A stretch of 64,000 nt of DNA from Lichenibacterium ramalinae (lineage in GTDB: Bacteria > Pseudomonadota > Alphaproteobacteria > Rhizobiales > Beijerinckiaceae). Each line of letters begins with the position of its first letter. Position 1 is the first letter of the stretch. Positions 1 to 9,942 of the stretch are shown in pieces. Both the position numbers and the translations under genes were made by a program. Location: positions 186,001-250,000 of the forward strand of contig NZ_QYBC01000001.1 of NCBI RefSeq assembly GCF_004137085.1. The letters are read 5' to 3'. Under the pieces are notes generated by a model, which searched no databases, had not been told where the DNA came from, and saw only the letters and a program-made list of their open reading frames with translations.

Positions 1-70
1 CCGCGATGGCGGCGAGCAGGCCGGCCATGAAGTGCTGGTCCGACAGCCTGCCGTAGATCTCGTCCATCAT
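1..70 (-). CDS. tadC: TadC-like type II secretion F-domain protein, N-terminal fragment
   Basis: Only the first 23 codons are inside the window; the gene runs off the left edge. The start is a double ATG (positions 70 and 67) preceded on the minus strand by the ribosome binding site GCAGGAGGC eight bases upstream. The visible peptide begins MMDEIYGRLSDQHFMAGLLA, a short soluble stretch running into a hydrophobic segment, as in TadC inner-membrane proteins. It follows tadA and tadB on the same strand after an 82-base gap, the usual tadA-tadB-tadC order of the Flp/Tad pilus machine. Identification as TadC therefore rests mostly on position; the sequence alone is too short for a firm call. Confidence 0.7.
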   Translation of the reverse strand, partial: MMDEIYGRLSDQHFMAGLLAAIA

Positions 71-152
71 GGTTCCCGCCTCCTGCCGCTCCCGGCCGTG
101 CTCCGGCGCTCCTCGGCCGCCCCCGGCTCCTGGCCGTGATGCGCTGGCCGCG

Positions 153-1145
153 TCAGATGTCGAAGTTGATCATCTTCTTCATGACGAAGATGCCGATGCT
201 CATCCAGAACAAACCAGCCGCCATCATCATGCGGCCCGTGGACGTGGTCCACAGCAGGGAAATATAGTCGGGCGAAACGACCCAGACCAAGGTGCCGACG
301 ACGAAGGGCAGGCAGCCGATGATGCCGGCGGAAGCCTTGGCTTCCGACGACACGGCCTTGATCTTACCCTTCATCTTCTTGCGTTCGCGGATGACGCGCG
401 ACAGGTTGCCGAGCGCCTCGGTCAGGTTACCGCCCGCCTTCTGCTGAATGCCGATCACGATGGCGAAGAAGTTCGTCTCCGTGATGGGCACGCGTTCGGC
501 CATGCGCTCCACGGCCTCGCCCACGCTGAGCCCCATGGTCTGGGCCTCCACCACCCGCCGGAACTCGGAGCGCAGCGGCTCGGCCGCCTCCGACGCGATG
601 ACGCGCAGGCAGTCGCCGAGCGGCAGCCCGGCCTTGATGCCGCGGATCACGACGTCGACGGCATTGGGGAACTCGTTGATGATCTTGGCGAGCCGCCGCT
701 TCTTCAGGTGGTTCAGGATCCAGGACGGCAGGCCGAAGCCGGCGACGAGCGCCGCCGCGGCCGCGATGGCGATGCTGTCCTCGACGATGTAGACGAGCGC
801 CCCGAGCACGACGGCGGCGATGCCGGAGCCCACGAGGTAGCTTTGCCGGCTCCAGTCGAGCCCGGCCTGCTGGATCCTGATCTCCAGCGTCGCCTTCCTG
901 GCCTTGCCGCGCTGCTCGACCTCCTTCAGGCTGTCGGAAACCTGCTTGCGGCGGCTGGCGGCATCGACGACGCGGTCCGTCGAGCGCTTGGTGCGCGGGG
1001 TGGCGACCGCCACGCGGCGCTTCTCGGCCTTGATGTCGCCCGACAGGTAGGGGCTCAGCACGAACAGCACGCAGGCGAGCGCCACGAGGCCGAGCCCGTA
1101 GGTGACGACCATGTGCGGGCTGACGGCCGGGAGCGCCATGGTCAT
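153..1145 (-). CDS. tadB: TadB, inner-membrane platform protein of the Tad/Flp pilus
   Basis: This 330-residue protein belongs to the type II secretion F-domain family that forms the membrane platform on which the TadA ATPase acts. An N-terminal transmembrane helix (about residues 12-31) is followed by a basic cytoplasmic stretch, a second hydrophobic pair near residues 95-140, the conserved F domain with the segment FPNAVDVVIRGIKAGLPLGD, and two C-terminal helices ending in FVMKKMINFDI. The ATG at 1145 overlaps the tadA stop (ATGA), so the two are translationally coupled. An in-frame ATG at 1139 is an alternative start. It works with TadA upstream and TadC downstream in assembling adhesive Flp pili. 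Confidence 0.93.
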   Translation of the reverse strand: MTMALPAVSPHMVVTYGLGLVALACVLFVLSPYLSGDIKAEKRRVAVATPRTKRSTDRVVDAASRRKQVSDSLKEVEQRGKARKATLEIRIQQAGLDWSRQSYLVGSGIAAVVLGALVYIVEDSIAIAAAAALVAGFGLPSWILNHLKKRRLAKIINEFPNAVDVVIRGIKAGLPLGDCLRVIASEAAEPLRSEFRRVVEAQTMGLSVGEAVERMAERVPITETNFFAIVIGIQQKAGGNLTEALGNLSRVIRERKKMKGKIKAVSSEAKASAGIIGCLPFVVGTLVWVVSPDYISLLWTTSTGRMMMAAGLFWMSIGIFVMKKMINFDI

Positions 1146-2581
1146 AGCCGGCCCACCTCCTTGGGATCGGCCCGGTCGAGGGCGGCGGCGAGCCGCTCGT
1201 CCTCCCCGTAGTAGCGGGCCCGCTCCATGAAGCGCGGCTGGCCGATCCCGGTCGAGCGATGGCGTCCCTTGAGCTTGCCCTGCGCGTCCTCGCCCAGGAT
1301 GTCGTAGAGGATCACGTCCTGGGTGATGATGACGTCGCCCTCGAGGCCCAGGACTTCCGTGACGTGGGTGATGCGGCGCGACCCGTCGCGCAGGCGCGTC
1401 GCCTGGATGACGATGTCGATGGAGGTCACGATCATCTCGCGGATGGTGCGCGAGGGGAGCGAGAAGCCCCCCATGGTGATCATGGATTCCAAGCGGCTCA
1501 GGGCTTCGCGCGGCGAGTTGGCGTGGAGCGTGCCCATGGAACCGTCGTGGCCGGTGTTCATGGCCTGGAGCAGGTCGAAGGCTTCGGGTCCGCGCACCTC
1601 GCCCACGATGATGCGTTCCGGCCGCATGCGGAGGCAGTTGCGCACGAGGTCGCGCATCGTGATGGCGCCGGTCCCCTCGAGGTTGGGCGGGCGCGTCTCG
1701 AGCCGCACCGTGTGGGGCTGCTGGAGCTGCAGTTCGGCCGCGTCCTCGCAGGTGATCACCCGCTCGTCGTGCTCGATGTAGTTGGTCAGGCAGTTGAGCA
1801 GGGTCGTCTTGCCCGAGCCCGTGCCGCCCGAGATCAGGACGTTGCAGCGCACCTTGCCGATGACCTTCAGCACCTCGGCGCCGTCGGGCGAAATGGCGCC
1901 GAACTTGACGAGCTGGTCGAGCGTCAGCTTGTCCTTCTTGAACTTTCGGATGGTGAGGGCGGGGCCGTCGATGGCGAGGGGCGGCGCGATGACGTTGACG
2001 CGGGAGCCGTCCATCAGGCGCGCGTCGCAGATGGGCGACGATTCGTCGACGCGCCGGCCCACCTGGCTGACGATGCGCTGGCAGATGCTCATCAGCTGGC
2101 CGTTGTCGCGGAAGCGGATGTTGGTCAGCTGGATCTTGCCGTTGACTTCGATGTAGGTCTTGTTGGCCCCGTTGACCATGATGTCGGCGATGTCGTCCCG
2201 CGCCAGCAGCGGCTCGAGCGGCCCATAGCCGAGCACGTCGTTGCAGATGTCGTCGAGCAGGTCCTCCTGTTCGGCGATCGACATCACGACGTTCTTCAAC
2301 GAGATGATCTCGTTGACGATGTCGCGGATCTCCTCGCGGGCCGTCTCGGCGTCGAGCTTGGACAGCTGCGACAGGTCGATCGCCTCGATCAGGGCCGAGA
2401 AGATCGTGCTCTTGATGATGTAATAGTCGTCGGACCGCCGCGCCTCGGGTGCCGGAGGCGGTGGTGCCGACGAGACCAGGGTCGGCCTGTAGCTCCCGCC
2501 GGGCGGGGCAGGCTCCCCCCTCGGTTGGGCGGCCGGGGCCGGGGCCGGAGCGGCACCGGCGGACGCGCGTCGTCCGAACAT
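1142..2581 (-). CDS. tadA: TadA/CpaF secretion ATPase of the Tad pilus
   Basis: This 479-residue protein is a VirB11/GspE-superfamily hexameric ATPase that powers Flp pilus export. A proline/alanine-rich N-terminal tail of about 50 residues precedes the N-terminal domain ([20 protein letters not shown]) and the ATPase core. Walker A is GGTGSGKT at residues 252-259; the Asp box ([14 protein letters not shown]) and the Walker B/His-box region ([21 protein letters not shown]) follow. I chose the ATG at 2581 (MFGRRASAG), because the ORF upstream is low-complexity and homologues begin near here; an upstream ATG at 2752 is possible but unlikely. It is the first of three co-oriented tad genes and its stop overlaps the tadB start. 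Confidence 0.95.
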   Translation of the reverse strand: MFGRRASAGAAPAPAPAAQPRGEPAPPGGSYRPTLVSSAPPPPAPEARRSDDYYIIKSTIFSALIEAIDLSQLSKLDAETAREEIRDIVNEIISLKNVVMSIAEQEDLLDDICNDVLGYGPLEPLLARDDIADIMVNGANKTYIEVNGKIQLTNIRFRDNGQLMSICQRIVSQVGRRVDESSPICDARLMDGSRVNVIAPPLAIDGPALTIRKFKKDKLTLDQLVKFGAISPDGAEVLKVIGKVRCNVLISGGTGSGKTTLLNCLTNYIEHDERVITCEDAAELQLQQPHTVRLETRPPNLEGTGAITMRDLVRNCLRMRPERIIVGEVRGPEAFDLLQAMNTGHDGSMGTLHANSPREALSRLESMITMGGFSLPSRTIREMIVTSIDIVIQATRLRDGSRRITHVTEVLGLEGDVIITQDVILYDILGEDAQGKLKGRHRSTGIGQPRFMERARYYGEDERLAAALDRADPKEVGRL

Positions 2582-2794
2582 CCTGCGACATCCCCTCTCG
2601 CATCGCCCGGGCGTCCCTCGCGCGGGGACCCGAACCTTGCGGCAGAGTGGCGGAGAATGGTTACCGTTTCGGACACGGAAAGGATCGGATGCGGTCGCGA
2701 CGCGCGGATCGCGCCGCGCGCCGGCGAGGCCGGGACGGAGGGGGCACGGCACCCCCGCCCACGGGCGCCTTCCCCGGCCGTCGCCGGGCCCGCG

Positions 2795-5158
2795 TCAGTC
2801 GGTCGCCACCGTGCCGATCCGTCCCCGCCCGAAGCGGCGGGCCAGCGTGACCAGGAAGGTCATGGTGGGGCGCAGGATGAGGAAGTCGGCGACGAGGGCC
2901 GCCAGCATGGCGAAGGAGCTGAGCCAGCCGAAGAGCCGCAGCGAGGGCAGGTCCGAGAAGACCGTGACGGCGAGGCCGCAGGCCAGCACCACCGAGGTGA
3001 GGATCAGCGCCGGCCCCATCAGCACGGTGGCGCGCTCGACGCCCACCGCCGGGTCCTGCGCCGGGTCGTCCTCCTGGCGCAGGCGGTTGAGGAAGTGGAT
3101 CGTGGCGCTGAGCCCCAGGCCGAACGAGACCGTGAGGGCGACGACGCTGACGAACTGCAGCCCCTGCCCGAGCAGCAGCAGCAGCGAGCCCGACGCCACC
3201 ACCGGGAAGATGCCGGGCAGCACCGCCGCCACCGCCACCACGACGGAGCGGAAGGCGAGCCCGATGAACACCGCGACGAGCAGGAATTCCAGCGTCAGGC
3301 CGCGGTTCAGCTTGTCGATCATGCTGGCGCTGTTGCGGGCCGCGATGACGGCGAGGCCCGTCACCGCCACCGTGTATCCGGGATGCTGCGCCCGCACGGC
3401 GTCGAGGCTGTGGTCGAGGTCGTCGACCACGGGCAGCAGCTGGCTGGCGTCCCTGTCGGGGATGCGGCCCGACACCAGCACGGCATCCTCCTTCTCGTCG
3501 ACGAAGCGGTGGACGAGGTATTTCGGCAGGTAGCCGACGTAGCGCTGCAGCGTCGCCACGCTGTCGTCGCCGGCCTTCTGGGCCAGCCAGCGCCGCAGCG
3601 TTTCCAACGACCAGACATTGCCGAGGCCGGCCTGCTTCTCGACGGTGGCGTGCACGGCCGCGATCACGGCCAGCGTCTCGGGCGTGTAGAGCGTCTGGCC
3701 GGGCGGCAGTTCCACCAGGACGTCGACCGGGTTGGCGCCGGTGAGTTCCTTGTCGAGCTTGCCGCTGGCCTGCACGGCCTGTTCCTTGTCGGGCACCTGC
3801 TCGGCCAGCCGATAGCTCGGCTGGAGATGCGCGTAGGCGAGGCCCAGCCCCGCCACCACCACGACGGCGATCGCGCTGTAGAGGCCAGGGTGGCTGACCA
3901 TGCGGGCCGCCACGAAGGCGCAGAAACGCCGCAGCGCCTGCACGCCGGCATCCGACCCGCGGCTCGTCACCGTCAGCCGGTCGACGTTGCGCACCAGAAG
4001 CAGCCCGAGCAGCGGCACCAGGATGAGCACGGCGAGCAGGGCAATGACGGTGGAGATGAGCCCCGCCTCGCCGAAGGTGCGGATGAGGTCGGACTTGGTG
4101 AACAGCAGCGCCGTGAAGGACAGGGCGGCGGTGGCGTGGGTGAGCACGCAGGCCGGCCCCACCACCAGCACGGCGTTGCGGAAGGCCTGGGCCTTGCTCT
4201 CCCCCGCCATCAGCCGGTCCCGCGCCGCGAAGGTCAGCTGCATCGAATCGGAGAAGGAGATCACCATGATGAGCGGCGTCATCACGTTGAGGAACATGTT
4301 CAGCCGGAAATCGAGCCAGCCCAGCGTGCCCAGCGCCAGCAGGATGGCGATCAGCGGGGGACCCGCCGCCACCACCATGAAGGACACGCGGCGGAAGAAC
4401 AGGATGGCGATGAGGCAGCCGGCCGCGAAGCCCACCGCGTTGTAGAGCACCCGGTCGCGCTCGACGGCGTCGCGGATCTCGAGCTGCATGACCGGCACGC
4501 CGCTGAGCTCGCCCTGCAGGTCGGTGCCGGCGAGGTCGTCGTGCACGGTCTTGCGGATCTCGGCGATGGTGCCGGCGTAATGCCCCTCGTTCTTGGGGTC
4601 GAGCGACAGCACCACGAGGGCGAGGTCCCCGTCGTCCGACAGGAGCTTGCCCCGGATGATGTCGTTGGCCTTCACCTTGGCGATCAGCGCGTCGTAGCCG
4701 GCGCCGTCCGGCAGCGGCTCGGGGAAGAGGGCCGGCGGCACGCTGTGGCCGGGCTCGGGGGCCTGGCGGGCCGAGAACATCGAGATGATGCCGGTGGTGC
4801 CGTCGACGAGCTGCAGGTCGGTGACGAGATTGCGCAGGTGGCCGAGGGGCTCGCGGGCGAGCAGGTCCTGGCCCGTCACCACCACGAGCACGTCGAATTC
4901 GTTGGAGGGGAAGCGCCGCGTCACGTCCTCGAACTGGTGGAACTCGGGCGTGTCGGAGCGGAACAGCTGGCTCAGCGAATCGTCGACCTGCAGCCGCGTC
5001 ACCCCGAAGGCGGCGCCGACCGCCAGCAGCACGAGCAGCACGGCGGCGACGGCGGGGAAGCGGAGACCGAGCAGACCGATCCGCTCGGCCCCGAAGGCGA
5101 TGGCGACGCGCCGCCGGTGTTGCGCGGGCGGGCGGCCGGTGGGCGTTGGCGCGTTCAG
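2795..5158 (-). CDS. MMPL/RND-superfamily exporter with probable CTG start
   Basis: This is a predicted RND-superfamily exporter (MMPL family). It has two repeats, each a transmembrane helix, a large extracytoplasmic loop and a bundle of further helices. The first loop begins RLQVDDSLSQLFRSDTPEF and the second PSYRLAEQVPDKEQAVQASG; sterol-sensing-type helices contain VMTPLIMVISFSDSMQLTF and VSVVALTVSFGLGLSATIHF. The first standard start, GTG at 5041, falls inside the first helix and would remove half of it. Reading on in frame restores a basic stretch and the complete helix, and reaches CTG at 5158 with AGGAG nine bases upstream, so I extend to there (787 residues). Substrate is unknown. It is shorter than HpnN and lacks clear HpnN features, so I do not call it a hopanoid transporter. 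Confidence 0.85.
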   Translation of the reverse strand: MNAPTPTGRPPAQHRRRVAIAFGAERIGLLGLRFPAVAAVLLVLLAVGAAFGVTRLQVDDSLSQLFRSDTPEFHQFEDVTRRFPSNEFDVLVVVTGQDLLAREPLGHLRNLVTDLQLVDGTTGIISMFSARQAPEPGHSVPPALFPEPLPDGAGYDALIAKVKANDIIRGKLLSDDGDLALVVLSLDPKNEGHYAGTIAEIRKTVHDDLAGTDLQGELSGVPVMQLEIRDAVERDRVLYNAVGFAAGCLIAILFFRRVSFMVVAAGPPLIAILLALGTLGWLDFRLNMFLNVMTPLIMVISFSDSMQLTFAARDRLMAGESKAQAFRNAVLVVGPACVLTHATAALSFTALLFTKSDLIRTFGEAGLISTVIALLAVLILVPLLGLLLVRNVDRLTVTSRGSDAGVQALRRFCAFVAARMVSHPGLYSAIAVVVVAGLGLAYAHLQPSYRLAEQVPDKEQAVQASGKLDKELTGANPVDVLVELPPGQTLYTPETLAVIAAVHATVEKQAGLGNVWSLETLRRWLAQKAGDDSVATLQRYVGYLPKYLVHRFVDEKEDAVLVSGRIPDRDASQLLPVVDDLDHSLDAVRAQHPGYTVAVTGLAVIAARNSASMIDKLNRGLTLEFLLVAVFIGLAFRSVVVAVAAVLPGIFPVVASGSLLLLLGQGLQFVSVVALTVSFGLGLSATIHFLNRLRQEDDPAQDPAVGVERATVLMGPALILTSVVLACGLAVTVFSDLPSLRLFGWLSSFAMLAALVADFLILRPTMTFLVTLARRFGRGRIGTVATD

Positions 5159-5264
5159 AACACGACTCCTGCGAAGCGTGGCGGGGACCCCGATGGTGGC
5201 GCGCCGCCGCGGCCTTTTGGGGGCGCGGCAGCGCGTCGTCCCGCTCGCGGGATGGTGTGGCGCG

Positions 5265-5831
5265 TCACGGCTCCAGCGTCGAGTCCCAATACAGGTAGTC
5301 GAGCCACGTTTCGTGCAGGTTGTCGGGGATGGGCTGGCGCCGGGCGATGCTGTCGAGCTGGACGGGCGTCGGCTCGAAGGGCATGCGGCGCAGCGTGAGG
5401 CCCGACTGCTTCAGCGTTTTGTCGGCCTTCTGCAGGTTGTGCTTGGCGCAGCAGGTGACGATGTTGGTCCAGCAGGTGGTGCCGCCGCGGGCCCGCGGGA
5501 CCACATGGTCGAAGGTCAGGTTGGTGCTCTCTTCCCGCTTGTCGCAATATTGGCAGCGGAAACTGTCACGCAGGAAGACGTGATAGCGCGTGAAGGAGAT
5601 GCGGTTGCGCTTGTGATACTTCTTGAGGCTGATGACCGAGGGGATGCGGAAGGATTGGCTGGCGGAGTGGACTTCGACGTCGTAGCTCGAAACCTGGTGC
5701 ACGCGACCTTGCAGCACCGCCACCAGGGCATCCTGCCAGGCCCAAACCGAGAGGGGCCCCCAGCTCAGGGGCTGCATGTCGGCATTGAGCACCAGGGTGC
5801 AGAGTTCGGGGGTGGACCTGTGGAACCCCAT
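5265..5831 (-). CDS. HNH endonuclease family protein
   Basis: This 188-residue protein carries a C-terminal HNH nuclease domain. Residues 93-96 form CxxC (CQYC), residues 108-109 are the catalytic DH of FDHVVPRARGG, and residues 123-131 (NIVTCCAKH) supply the remaining zinc and active-site residues, so the fold looks intact. The N-terminal 80 residues (LVLNADMQPLSWGPLSVWAWQDA) match the common bacterial 'HNH endonuclease' family of about 185 residues found in most alphaproteobacteria. The ATG at 5831 is preceded by GGGGAG; an in-frame upstream ATG at 5954 would add 41 residues unlike the family. The gene stands alone with long flanks. Its role (repair, phage defence or RNA cleavage) is not established. 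Confidence 0.9.
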   Translation of the reverse strand: MGFHRSTPELCTLVLNADMQPLSWGPLSVWAWQDALVAVLQGRVHQVSSYDVEVHSASQSFRIPSVISLKKYHKRNRISFTRYHVFLRDSFRCQYCDKREESTNLTFDHVVPRARGGTTCWTNIVTCCAKHNLQKADKTLKQSGLTLRRMPFEPTPVQLDSIARRQPIPDNLHETWLDYLYWDSTLEP

Positions 5832-6252
5832 CAACTCCCCTCCCCGGCCGTGACCGTCGTGGCTTTCAGGAGTTTCGCCGAAGCCGCGATCGTCGCGAGA
5901 CGATGGTCGGACTGCGGCCCGGACCGCATGCGGCGGCCGGATCGTGCGGGCCATGGGCTGACGGGACCCGTCCGGCGGGCCCGTCGATCGTCAGCCGTGA
6001 GGTTCATGGGAAGAACCATCGTCGCTGCGCCTGTAGCTACGCCCCAGCCCTTCCGGGGCGGCGTCCGGCACAGTCTACATGCGCGATGACACGATTGTGA
6101 AGCCCCGCCTCCCGGCGTCACAGGGTCGCGAAACGGGGTCGCCGATCGAAGGCGAGAAACAGCGGCGCGAAGCGGATGGGCCGCGGCGCGCGGCGCCTGT
6201 GCGGCGACCCGCCGGGGAAGCGGTGTTTCCGCCGCGCCGCGGGTGTCCGCCG
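5832..6252. other. intergenic region between hbd and the HNH gene
   Basis: This 421-base gap lies downstream of hbd and upstream of the HNH gene, both on the minus strand. It should hold the HNH promoter, but I see no clear -35/-10 pair. Short GC-rich inverted repeats such as GCCCC...GGGGC near 6040-6060 are present but lack a T tract, so I do not call a terminator. No convincing gene or RNA is seen. Confidence 0.4.
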
Positions 6253-7131
6253 TCAGCGCGTCGGGACGGGGTGCTCGCCGCGATAATCGTAGAAGCCGCG
6301 CTGGGTCTTGCGGCCGAGCCAGCCCGCCTCGACGTATTTCACCAGCAGCGGACAGGGCCGGTACTTCGAATCGGCCAGGCCCTCGTGCAGCACCTGCATC
6401 ACGGCGAGGCAGGTGTCGAGGCCGATGAAGTCGGCGAGCTGCAGCGGCCCCATCGGGTGGTTGGCGCCGAGCCGCATGGCGGTGTCGATGGCTTCCACGC
6501 TGCCGATGCCCTCGTGCAGGACGTAGACGGCCTCGTTGATCATCGGCAGCAGGATGCGGTTGACGATGAAGGCCGGGAAGTCCTCCGACACGGTCGGGGT
6601 CTTGCCGAGCCGGTCGATGAAGCCCTTGGCGGTCTCGAAGGTTTCCGGCACGGTCTGGATGCCGCGGATCAGCTCGACGAGCTGCATGCGGGGCACCGGG
6701 TTCATGAAGTGGATGCCGATGAACCGCTCGGGCCGGTCCGTCACGGAGGCGAGGCGCGTGATGGAGATCGACGACGTGTTGGAGGCCAGCAGCGTCGTCG
6801 GCTTCAGCGAGGCGCAGAGGGCCGAGAAGATCTTGCGCTTGACGGATTCGTTCTCGGTCGCGGCCTCGATCACGAGGTCGCAGTCGCCGAGCGCATCGTA
6901 GTGCTGGGCGGTGGAGATGCGGGCCAGCGCCTCGGAGCGCGCCTCCTCGGTCATGCCGCCCTTCTTGACGAGCCGCGTCATGGTGCCGTTGATCGTCGCG
7001 AGGCCGGCGTTGAGCCGTTCCTCCGACAGGTCGTGCAGCACGACGCTGAAGCCCGCGGCGGCCGCCACATGGGCGATGCCGCTGCCCATCTGGCCCGCGC
7101 CGATCACGCCGAGGGTCCTGATCTCGCCCAT
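6253..7131 (-). CDS. hbdA: 3-hydroxybutyryl-CoA dehydrogenase
   Basis: This 292-residue soluble enzyme oxidises L-3-hydroxybutyryl-CoA to acetoacetyl-CoA with NAD, or the reverse, in fatty-acid and butanoate metabolism. It opens with the Rossmann motif [13 protein letters not shown] (residues 8-20), followed by [20 protein letters not shown], the catalytic-His segment [16 protein letters not shown], and the C-terminal domain with ADFIGLDT and [11 protein letters not shown], which is the full 3HCDH layout. I chose ATG 7131 ([11 protein letters not shown]) because the Rossmann strand normally lies within a few residues of the start; ATG 7167 would add 12 residues. It follows etfA after about 130 bases on the same strand, the etfB-etfA-hbd order common in Rhizobiales. 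Confidence 0.95.
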   Translation of the reverse strand: MGEIRTLGVIGAGQMGSGIAHVAAAAGFSVVLHDLSEERLNAGLATINGTMTRLVKKGGMTEEARSEALARISTAQHYDALGDCDLVIEAATENESVKRKIFSALCASLKPTTLLASNTSSISITRLASVTDRPERFIGIHFMNPVPRMQLVELIRGIQTVPETFETAKGFIDRLGKTPTVSEDFPAFIVNRILLPMINEAVYVLHEGIGSVEAIDTAMRLGANHPMGPLQLADFIGLDTCLAVMQVLHEGLADSKYRPCPLLVKYVEAGWLGRKTQRGFYDYRGEHPVPTR

Positions 7132-7263
7132 CTTGCCCGTCCCCACCCGTCCCTCGTGCACCGTCACGCCGGTCCTGCCGGACCGTCACCGGCCCGGGTC
7201 GCAGCCCGACGCGCGGGCGCCGCCCCCGTCATAGCACGGGTTCGCGGCGCCCGGAGCCGGCCG

Positions 7264-8211
7264 TCAGCTTTTCGCCAGCGCCGCGTCGAGCTCCGGCAGG
7301 ATGGTGAAGAGGTCGCCCACGAGGCCGTAGTCGGCGACCTGGAAGATCGGCGCCTCCTCGTCCTTGTTGATGGCGACGATGACCTTCGAGTCCTTCATGC
7401 CGGCGAGGTGCTGGATGGCGCCCGAGATGCCCACCGCGATGTAGAGGTCCGGCGCCACGACCTTGCCGGTCTGGCCCACCTGCCAGTCGTTGGGGGCGAG
7501 GCCGGCGTCGACGGCCGCCCGCGAGGCGCCCATGGCGGCCCCGAGCTTGTCGGCGATGGGCTCGAGGTAGGTCTTGAAGTTCTCGGCCTTGCCCATGGCG
7601 CGGCCGCCCGACACGATCACCTTGGCGGAGGTGAGCTCCGGCCGGTCCGACTTGGCAAGCTCCTCGCCGCCGAAGCGCGACAGGGCCGGGTCGGCGGCGG
7701 CCGAAGCCGACACCGGGGCGACCGGCGCCTCGGCACCGCCGTCCGGCGTCGCCGCGAAGGCGGCCGTGCGCACCGTCACGACCTTGACGGGGTCGGCCGT
7801 CTGCACGGTCTGGATGGCGTTGCCGGCGTAGATCGGGCGCTCGAACGTGTCGGCCGACACCACCTTGGTGATCTCCGACACCTGCATGACGTCGAGCAGC
7901 GCGGCGAGGCGCGGCATGATGTTCTTGGTCGCGGCGGTGGCGGGCGCCACGATGGTCTTGTGGTGGTCGGCCAGCGTCACCAACAGAGCGGCGGCGGGTT
8001 CGGCCAGCCCGTGGTCGAGCGCGCCGCCCTCGGCGACATGCACCTTGCCGACGCCTTCGAGCTTCGCCGCCGCCGTCGCGGCCGCGGCCGCGCCACGGCC
8101 CAGCACCAGCACGTGGACCTCGTCGCCCATCTGCCTGGCGGCGGTCAGGGCCCGCGCCGTCACGTCGTTGAGGATGCCGTCCTTCTGTTCGGCGACCAGC
8201 AGAACACTCAT
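7264..8211 (-). CDS. etfA: electron transfer flavoprotein alpha subunit
   Basis: EtfA and EtfB form the soluble FAD/AMP heterodimer that carries electrons from acyl-CoA dehydrogenases to ETF:ubiquinone oxidoreductase. The 315-residue product starts [12 protein letters not shown], and its C-terminal FAD-binding domain is recognisable from [13 protein letters not shown], the segment around [20 protein letters not shown] and the following IQHLAGM. The alanine-rich stretch near residues 160-180 is an interdomain linker. The ATG at 8211 overlaps the etfB stop (ATGA), so the subunits are translationally coupled and likely made in equal amounts. Confidence 0.96.
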   Translation of the reverse strand: MSVLLVAEQKDGILNDVTARALTAARQMGDEVHVLVLGRGAAAAATAAAKLEGVGKVHVAEGGALDHGLAEPAAALLVTLADHHKTIVAPATAATKNIMPRLAALLDVMQVSEITKVVSADTFERPIYAGNAIQTVQTADPVKVVTVRTAAFAATPDGGAEAPVAPVSASAAADPALSRFGGEELAKSDRPELTSAKVIVSGGRAMGKAENFKTYLEPIADKLGAAMGASRAAVDAGLAPNDWQVGQTGKVVAPDLYIAVGISGAIQHLAGMKDSKVIVAINKDEEAPIFQVADYGLVGDLFTILPELDAALAKS

Positions 8212-8957
8212 CGGATCACTCCCGTCTCGCGCAGCTTGCCCACGAGTTCGCCGACGGAGCCGACCTTGGCGCCGCCCTGGCGGGCCGGCGGCTCCACCGT
8301 CTTCAGCACCTTGAGGCGCGGCGCCACGTCGACGCCGAAGTCGCCCGGCTCCTTCACGTCCACCGGCTTCTTCTTGGCCTTCATAATGTTGGGCAGGGAG
8401 GCGTAGCGCGGCTCGTTGAGCCGCAGGTCGGTGGTGACGACCGCGGGCAGCGCCAGCGCCACCGTCTGCGAGCCGCCGTCGACCTCGCGCGTCACCTGCG
8501 CCTCGGCGGCGCCGAGCACGAGCTTCGACGCGAAGGTGCCCTGGCCCCAGCCCATCAGCGCCGCCAGCATCTGGCCGGTCTGGTTGCAGTCGTCGTCGAT
8601 CGCCTGCTTGCCCATGATGACGAGGCCGGGCTCCTCCGCCCGGCAGACGCCGGCCAGGATCTTGGCCACGGCCAGGGGCTCGACGGTGCCGTCGACCTTG
8701 ACGTGGATGCCGCGGTCGGCCCCCATCGCCAGCCCGGTCCGCAGCGTCTCGACAGCCTGGGCGGGCCCGACCGACACGACCACGACCTCCGTGGCGGCCC
8801 CGGCCTCCTTCTGGCGCAGGGCTTCCTCGACGGCGATCTCGTCGAAGGGGTTCATGGCCATCTTGACGTTGGCGAGGTCCACGCCCGAGCCGTCCGGCTT
8901 GACGCGGATCTTGACGTTGTAGTCGACGACCCGCTTGACGGGCACCAGGATCTTCAT
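8208..8957 (-). CDS. etfB: electron transfer flavoprotein beta subunit
   Basis: This 249-residue product is the AMP-binding beta subunit of ETF. It begins [20 protein letters not shown] and contains the family segments [19 protein letters not shown] and [22 protein letters not shown], with [19 protein letters not shown] near the C-terminus. I chose ATG 8957 because homologues begin exactly with MKI-VPVKRV; the in-frame upstream ATG at 9032 adds an unrelated arginine-rich stretch. It is the promoter-proximal gene of etfB-etfA-hbd. No strong ribosome binding site is visible, and no promoter was identified in the 71 bases upstream. Confidence 0.96.
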   Translation of the reverse strand: MKILVPVKRVVDYNVKIRVKPDGSGVDLANVKMAMNPFDEIAVEEALRQKEAGAATEVVVVSVGPAQAVETLRTGLAMGADRGIHVKVDGTVEPLAVAKILAGVCRAEEPGLVIMGKQAIDDDCNQTGQMLAALMGWGQGTFASKLVLGAAEAQVTREVDGGSQTVALALPAVVTTDLRLNEPRYASLPNIMKAKKKPVDVKEPGDFGVDVAPRLKVLKTVEPPARQGGAKVGSVGELVGKLRETGVIR

Positions 8958-9028
8958 CGCACAGCAATTCCGTGAACGGCGGCCGCGCGGTCTGTCCACC
9001 GCCGCGACGCCAGCTTCCCCCGAGGGCA

Positions 9029-9829
9029 TCAACTGCTAAAGGCGGGGTCGGCATTCGTCAACGCGCGGTCCCGCACGGGGCCGGCGGCGCCGCGGCCACC
9101 GCCGGTCGGCCGCCCCATCAGGCGCGCGATGGCGGCGACGTCGGCGGGGCGGGACGCCAGCAGGCCGGCGAAGCCGTCGCGCGCCGCAGCCCGGCACCGG
9201 GCCGGCAGCGCCGCGCCCGAGTTCGGCGCCGTGTCGAACGCCGGCACGCCCGCCGCGGCGGCGGCGAGGCGCAGCAGGCCGCGGGCCTGGCGACAGGGCT
9301 GCGCCGTCGCGCCGGTCCCGAGCGACGCCGCCAGCCTGTCGCCGTCCCACACGAGGGCGCGCAGCCGCGGGCTCGCCCCCGGCACGCCGGCGAGCGCCAG
9401 GACCCCGGCCGGCGTGTCGGCCGCGGCGGCCAGGATGCCGGTGGCGCCCGCCATGAGGCCGGCTTCCGCCTCGTGCACCGCCAGCTTGGCGGCGAGCCGC
9501 TGGATGTCCCAGGCCCCGACGGCGCCCCGCAGCAGCAGCGCGTCCGGGCCGCATGGCATGACGGCGGCGAGGTCCGCGTCGATGTCGCCCGACGCGAAGG
9601 GCCCGAGGCGCACGATGGCGAGCGGCCGCGGCGCGCCCCCGGCTCGCGCCATCCCGGCGAGACTCGACAGCGCGCCGCGCGCCGCCGCGCGCCGCGCGTC
9701 CCGCCCCCCGTCGGGGTCCGACGGCCCGAGGTCGACGACCAGGGCGTCGGCGCCCGACGCCAGGGCAGAGGCGAGGGTGGGGGCGAGGTCGGGAGGGCCG
9801 TCGCAGGGGACCAGCAGGGGCATGCGCAT
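9029..9829 (-). CDS. divergent HpcH/HpaI aldolase (CitE-like) family protein
   Basis: The 266-residue product resembles the TIM-barrel CitE / citramalyl-CoA lyase family: [19 protein letters not shown] resembles the usual LFVPGD start, [11 protein letters not shown] lies where VLDLEDSV is expected, and [19 protein letters not shown] matches the substrate-loop VRINP...ADLAAV. However, the usual acidic residues look altered: DLE is DLG, the IET segment reads ADTPAG, and GAEDL reads DGDRL. It may therefore be a catalytically impaired or neofunctionalised paralogue. ATG 9829 or 9823 are both plausible starts. It lies just upstream of etfB on the same strand (start-to-stop gap of 71 bases), so co-transcription with the ETF operon is possible. 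Confidence 0.7.
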   Translation of the reverse strand: MRMPLLVPCDGPPDLAPTLASALASGADALVVDLGPSDPDGGRDARRAAARGALSSLAGMARAGGAPRPLAIVRLGPFASGDIDADLAAVMPCGPDALLLRGAVGAWDIQRLAAKLAVHEAEAGLMAGATGILAAAADTPAGVLALAGVPGASPRLRALVWDGDRLAASLGTGATAQPCRQARGLLRLAAAAAGVPAFDTAPNSGAALPARCRAAARDGFAGLLASRPADVAAIARLMGRPTGGGRGAAGPVRDRALTNADPAFSS

Positions 9830-9942
9830 GGGGCGGTCTCGCTGCGGCCATCCCGGGCCGCGAGTTGACGCTCGGGGAGGGTCGGGGCACAGGAGGGCCG
9901 CCGTCCGACGGGCGGCCCCCGAGGTTCTGGCACAGAGGCACG

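Noticed and set aside
69-1211. 380-codon plus-strand ORF over the tad genes
   Set aside because: It is the antisense shadow of GC-rich tadB; its protein is His/Arg/Asp-rich low complexity with no domain.
2795-5158. Assignment of the RND/MMPL exporter as hopanoid transporter HpnN
   Set aside because: hpnCDE lie 30 kb away, the protein is shorter than HpnN, and the N-terminal sequence does not resemble it.
1259-5398. 1379-codon plus-strand open frame
   Set aside because: It spans tadA and the exporter antisense; composition is that of a GC-rich shadow frame and the minus-strand genes have clear motifs.
6001-6110. tRNA-like or terminator-like short stems downstream of hbd
   Set aside because: Stems are five bases or less with no T tract and no cloverleaf; hbd in any case ends further right, at 6253.
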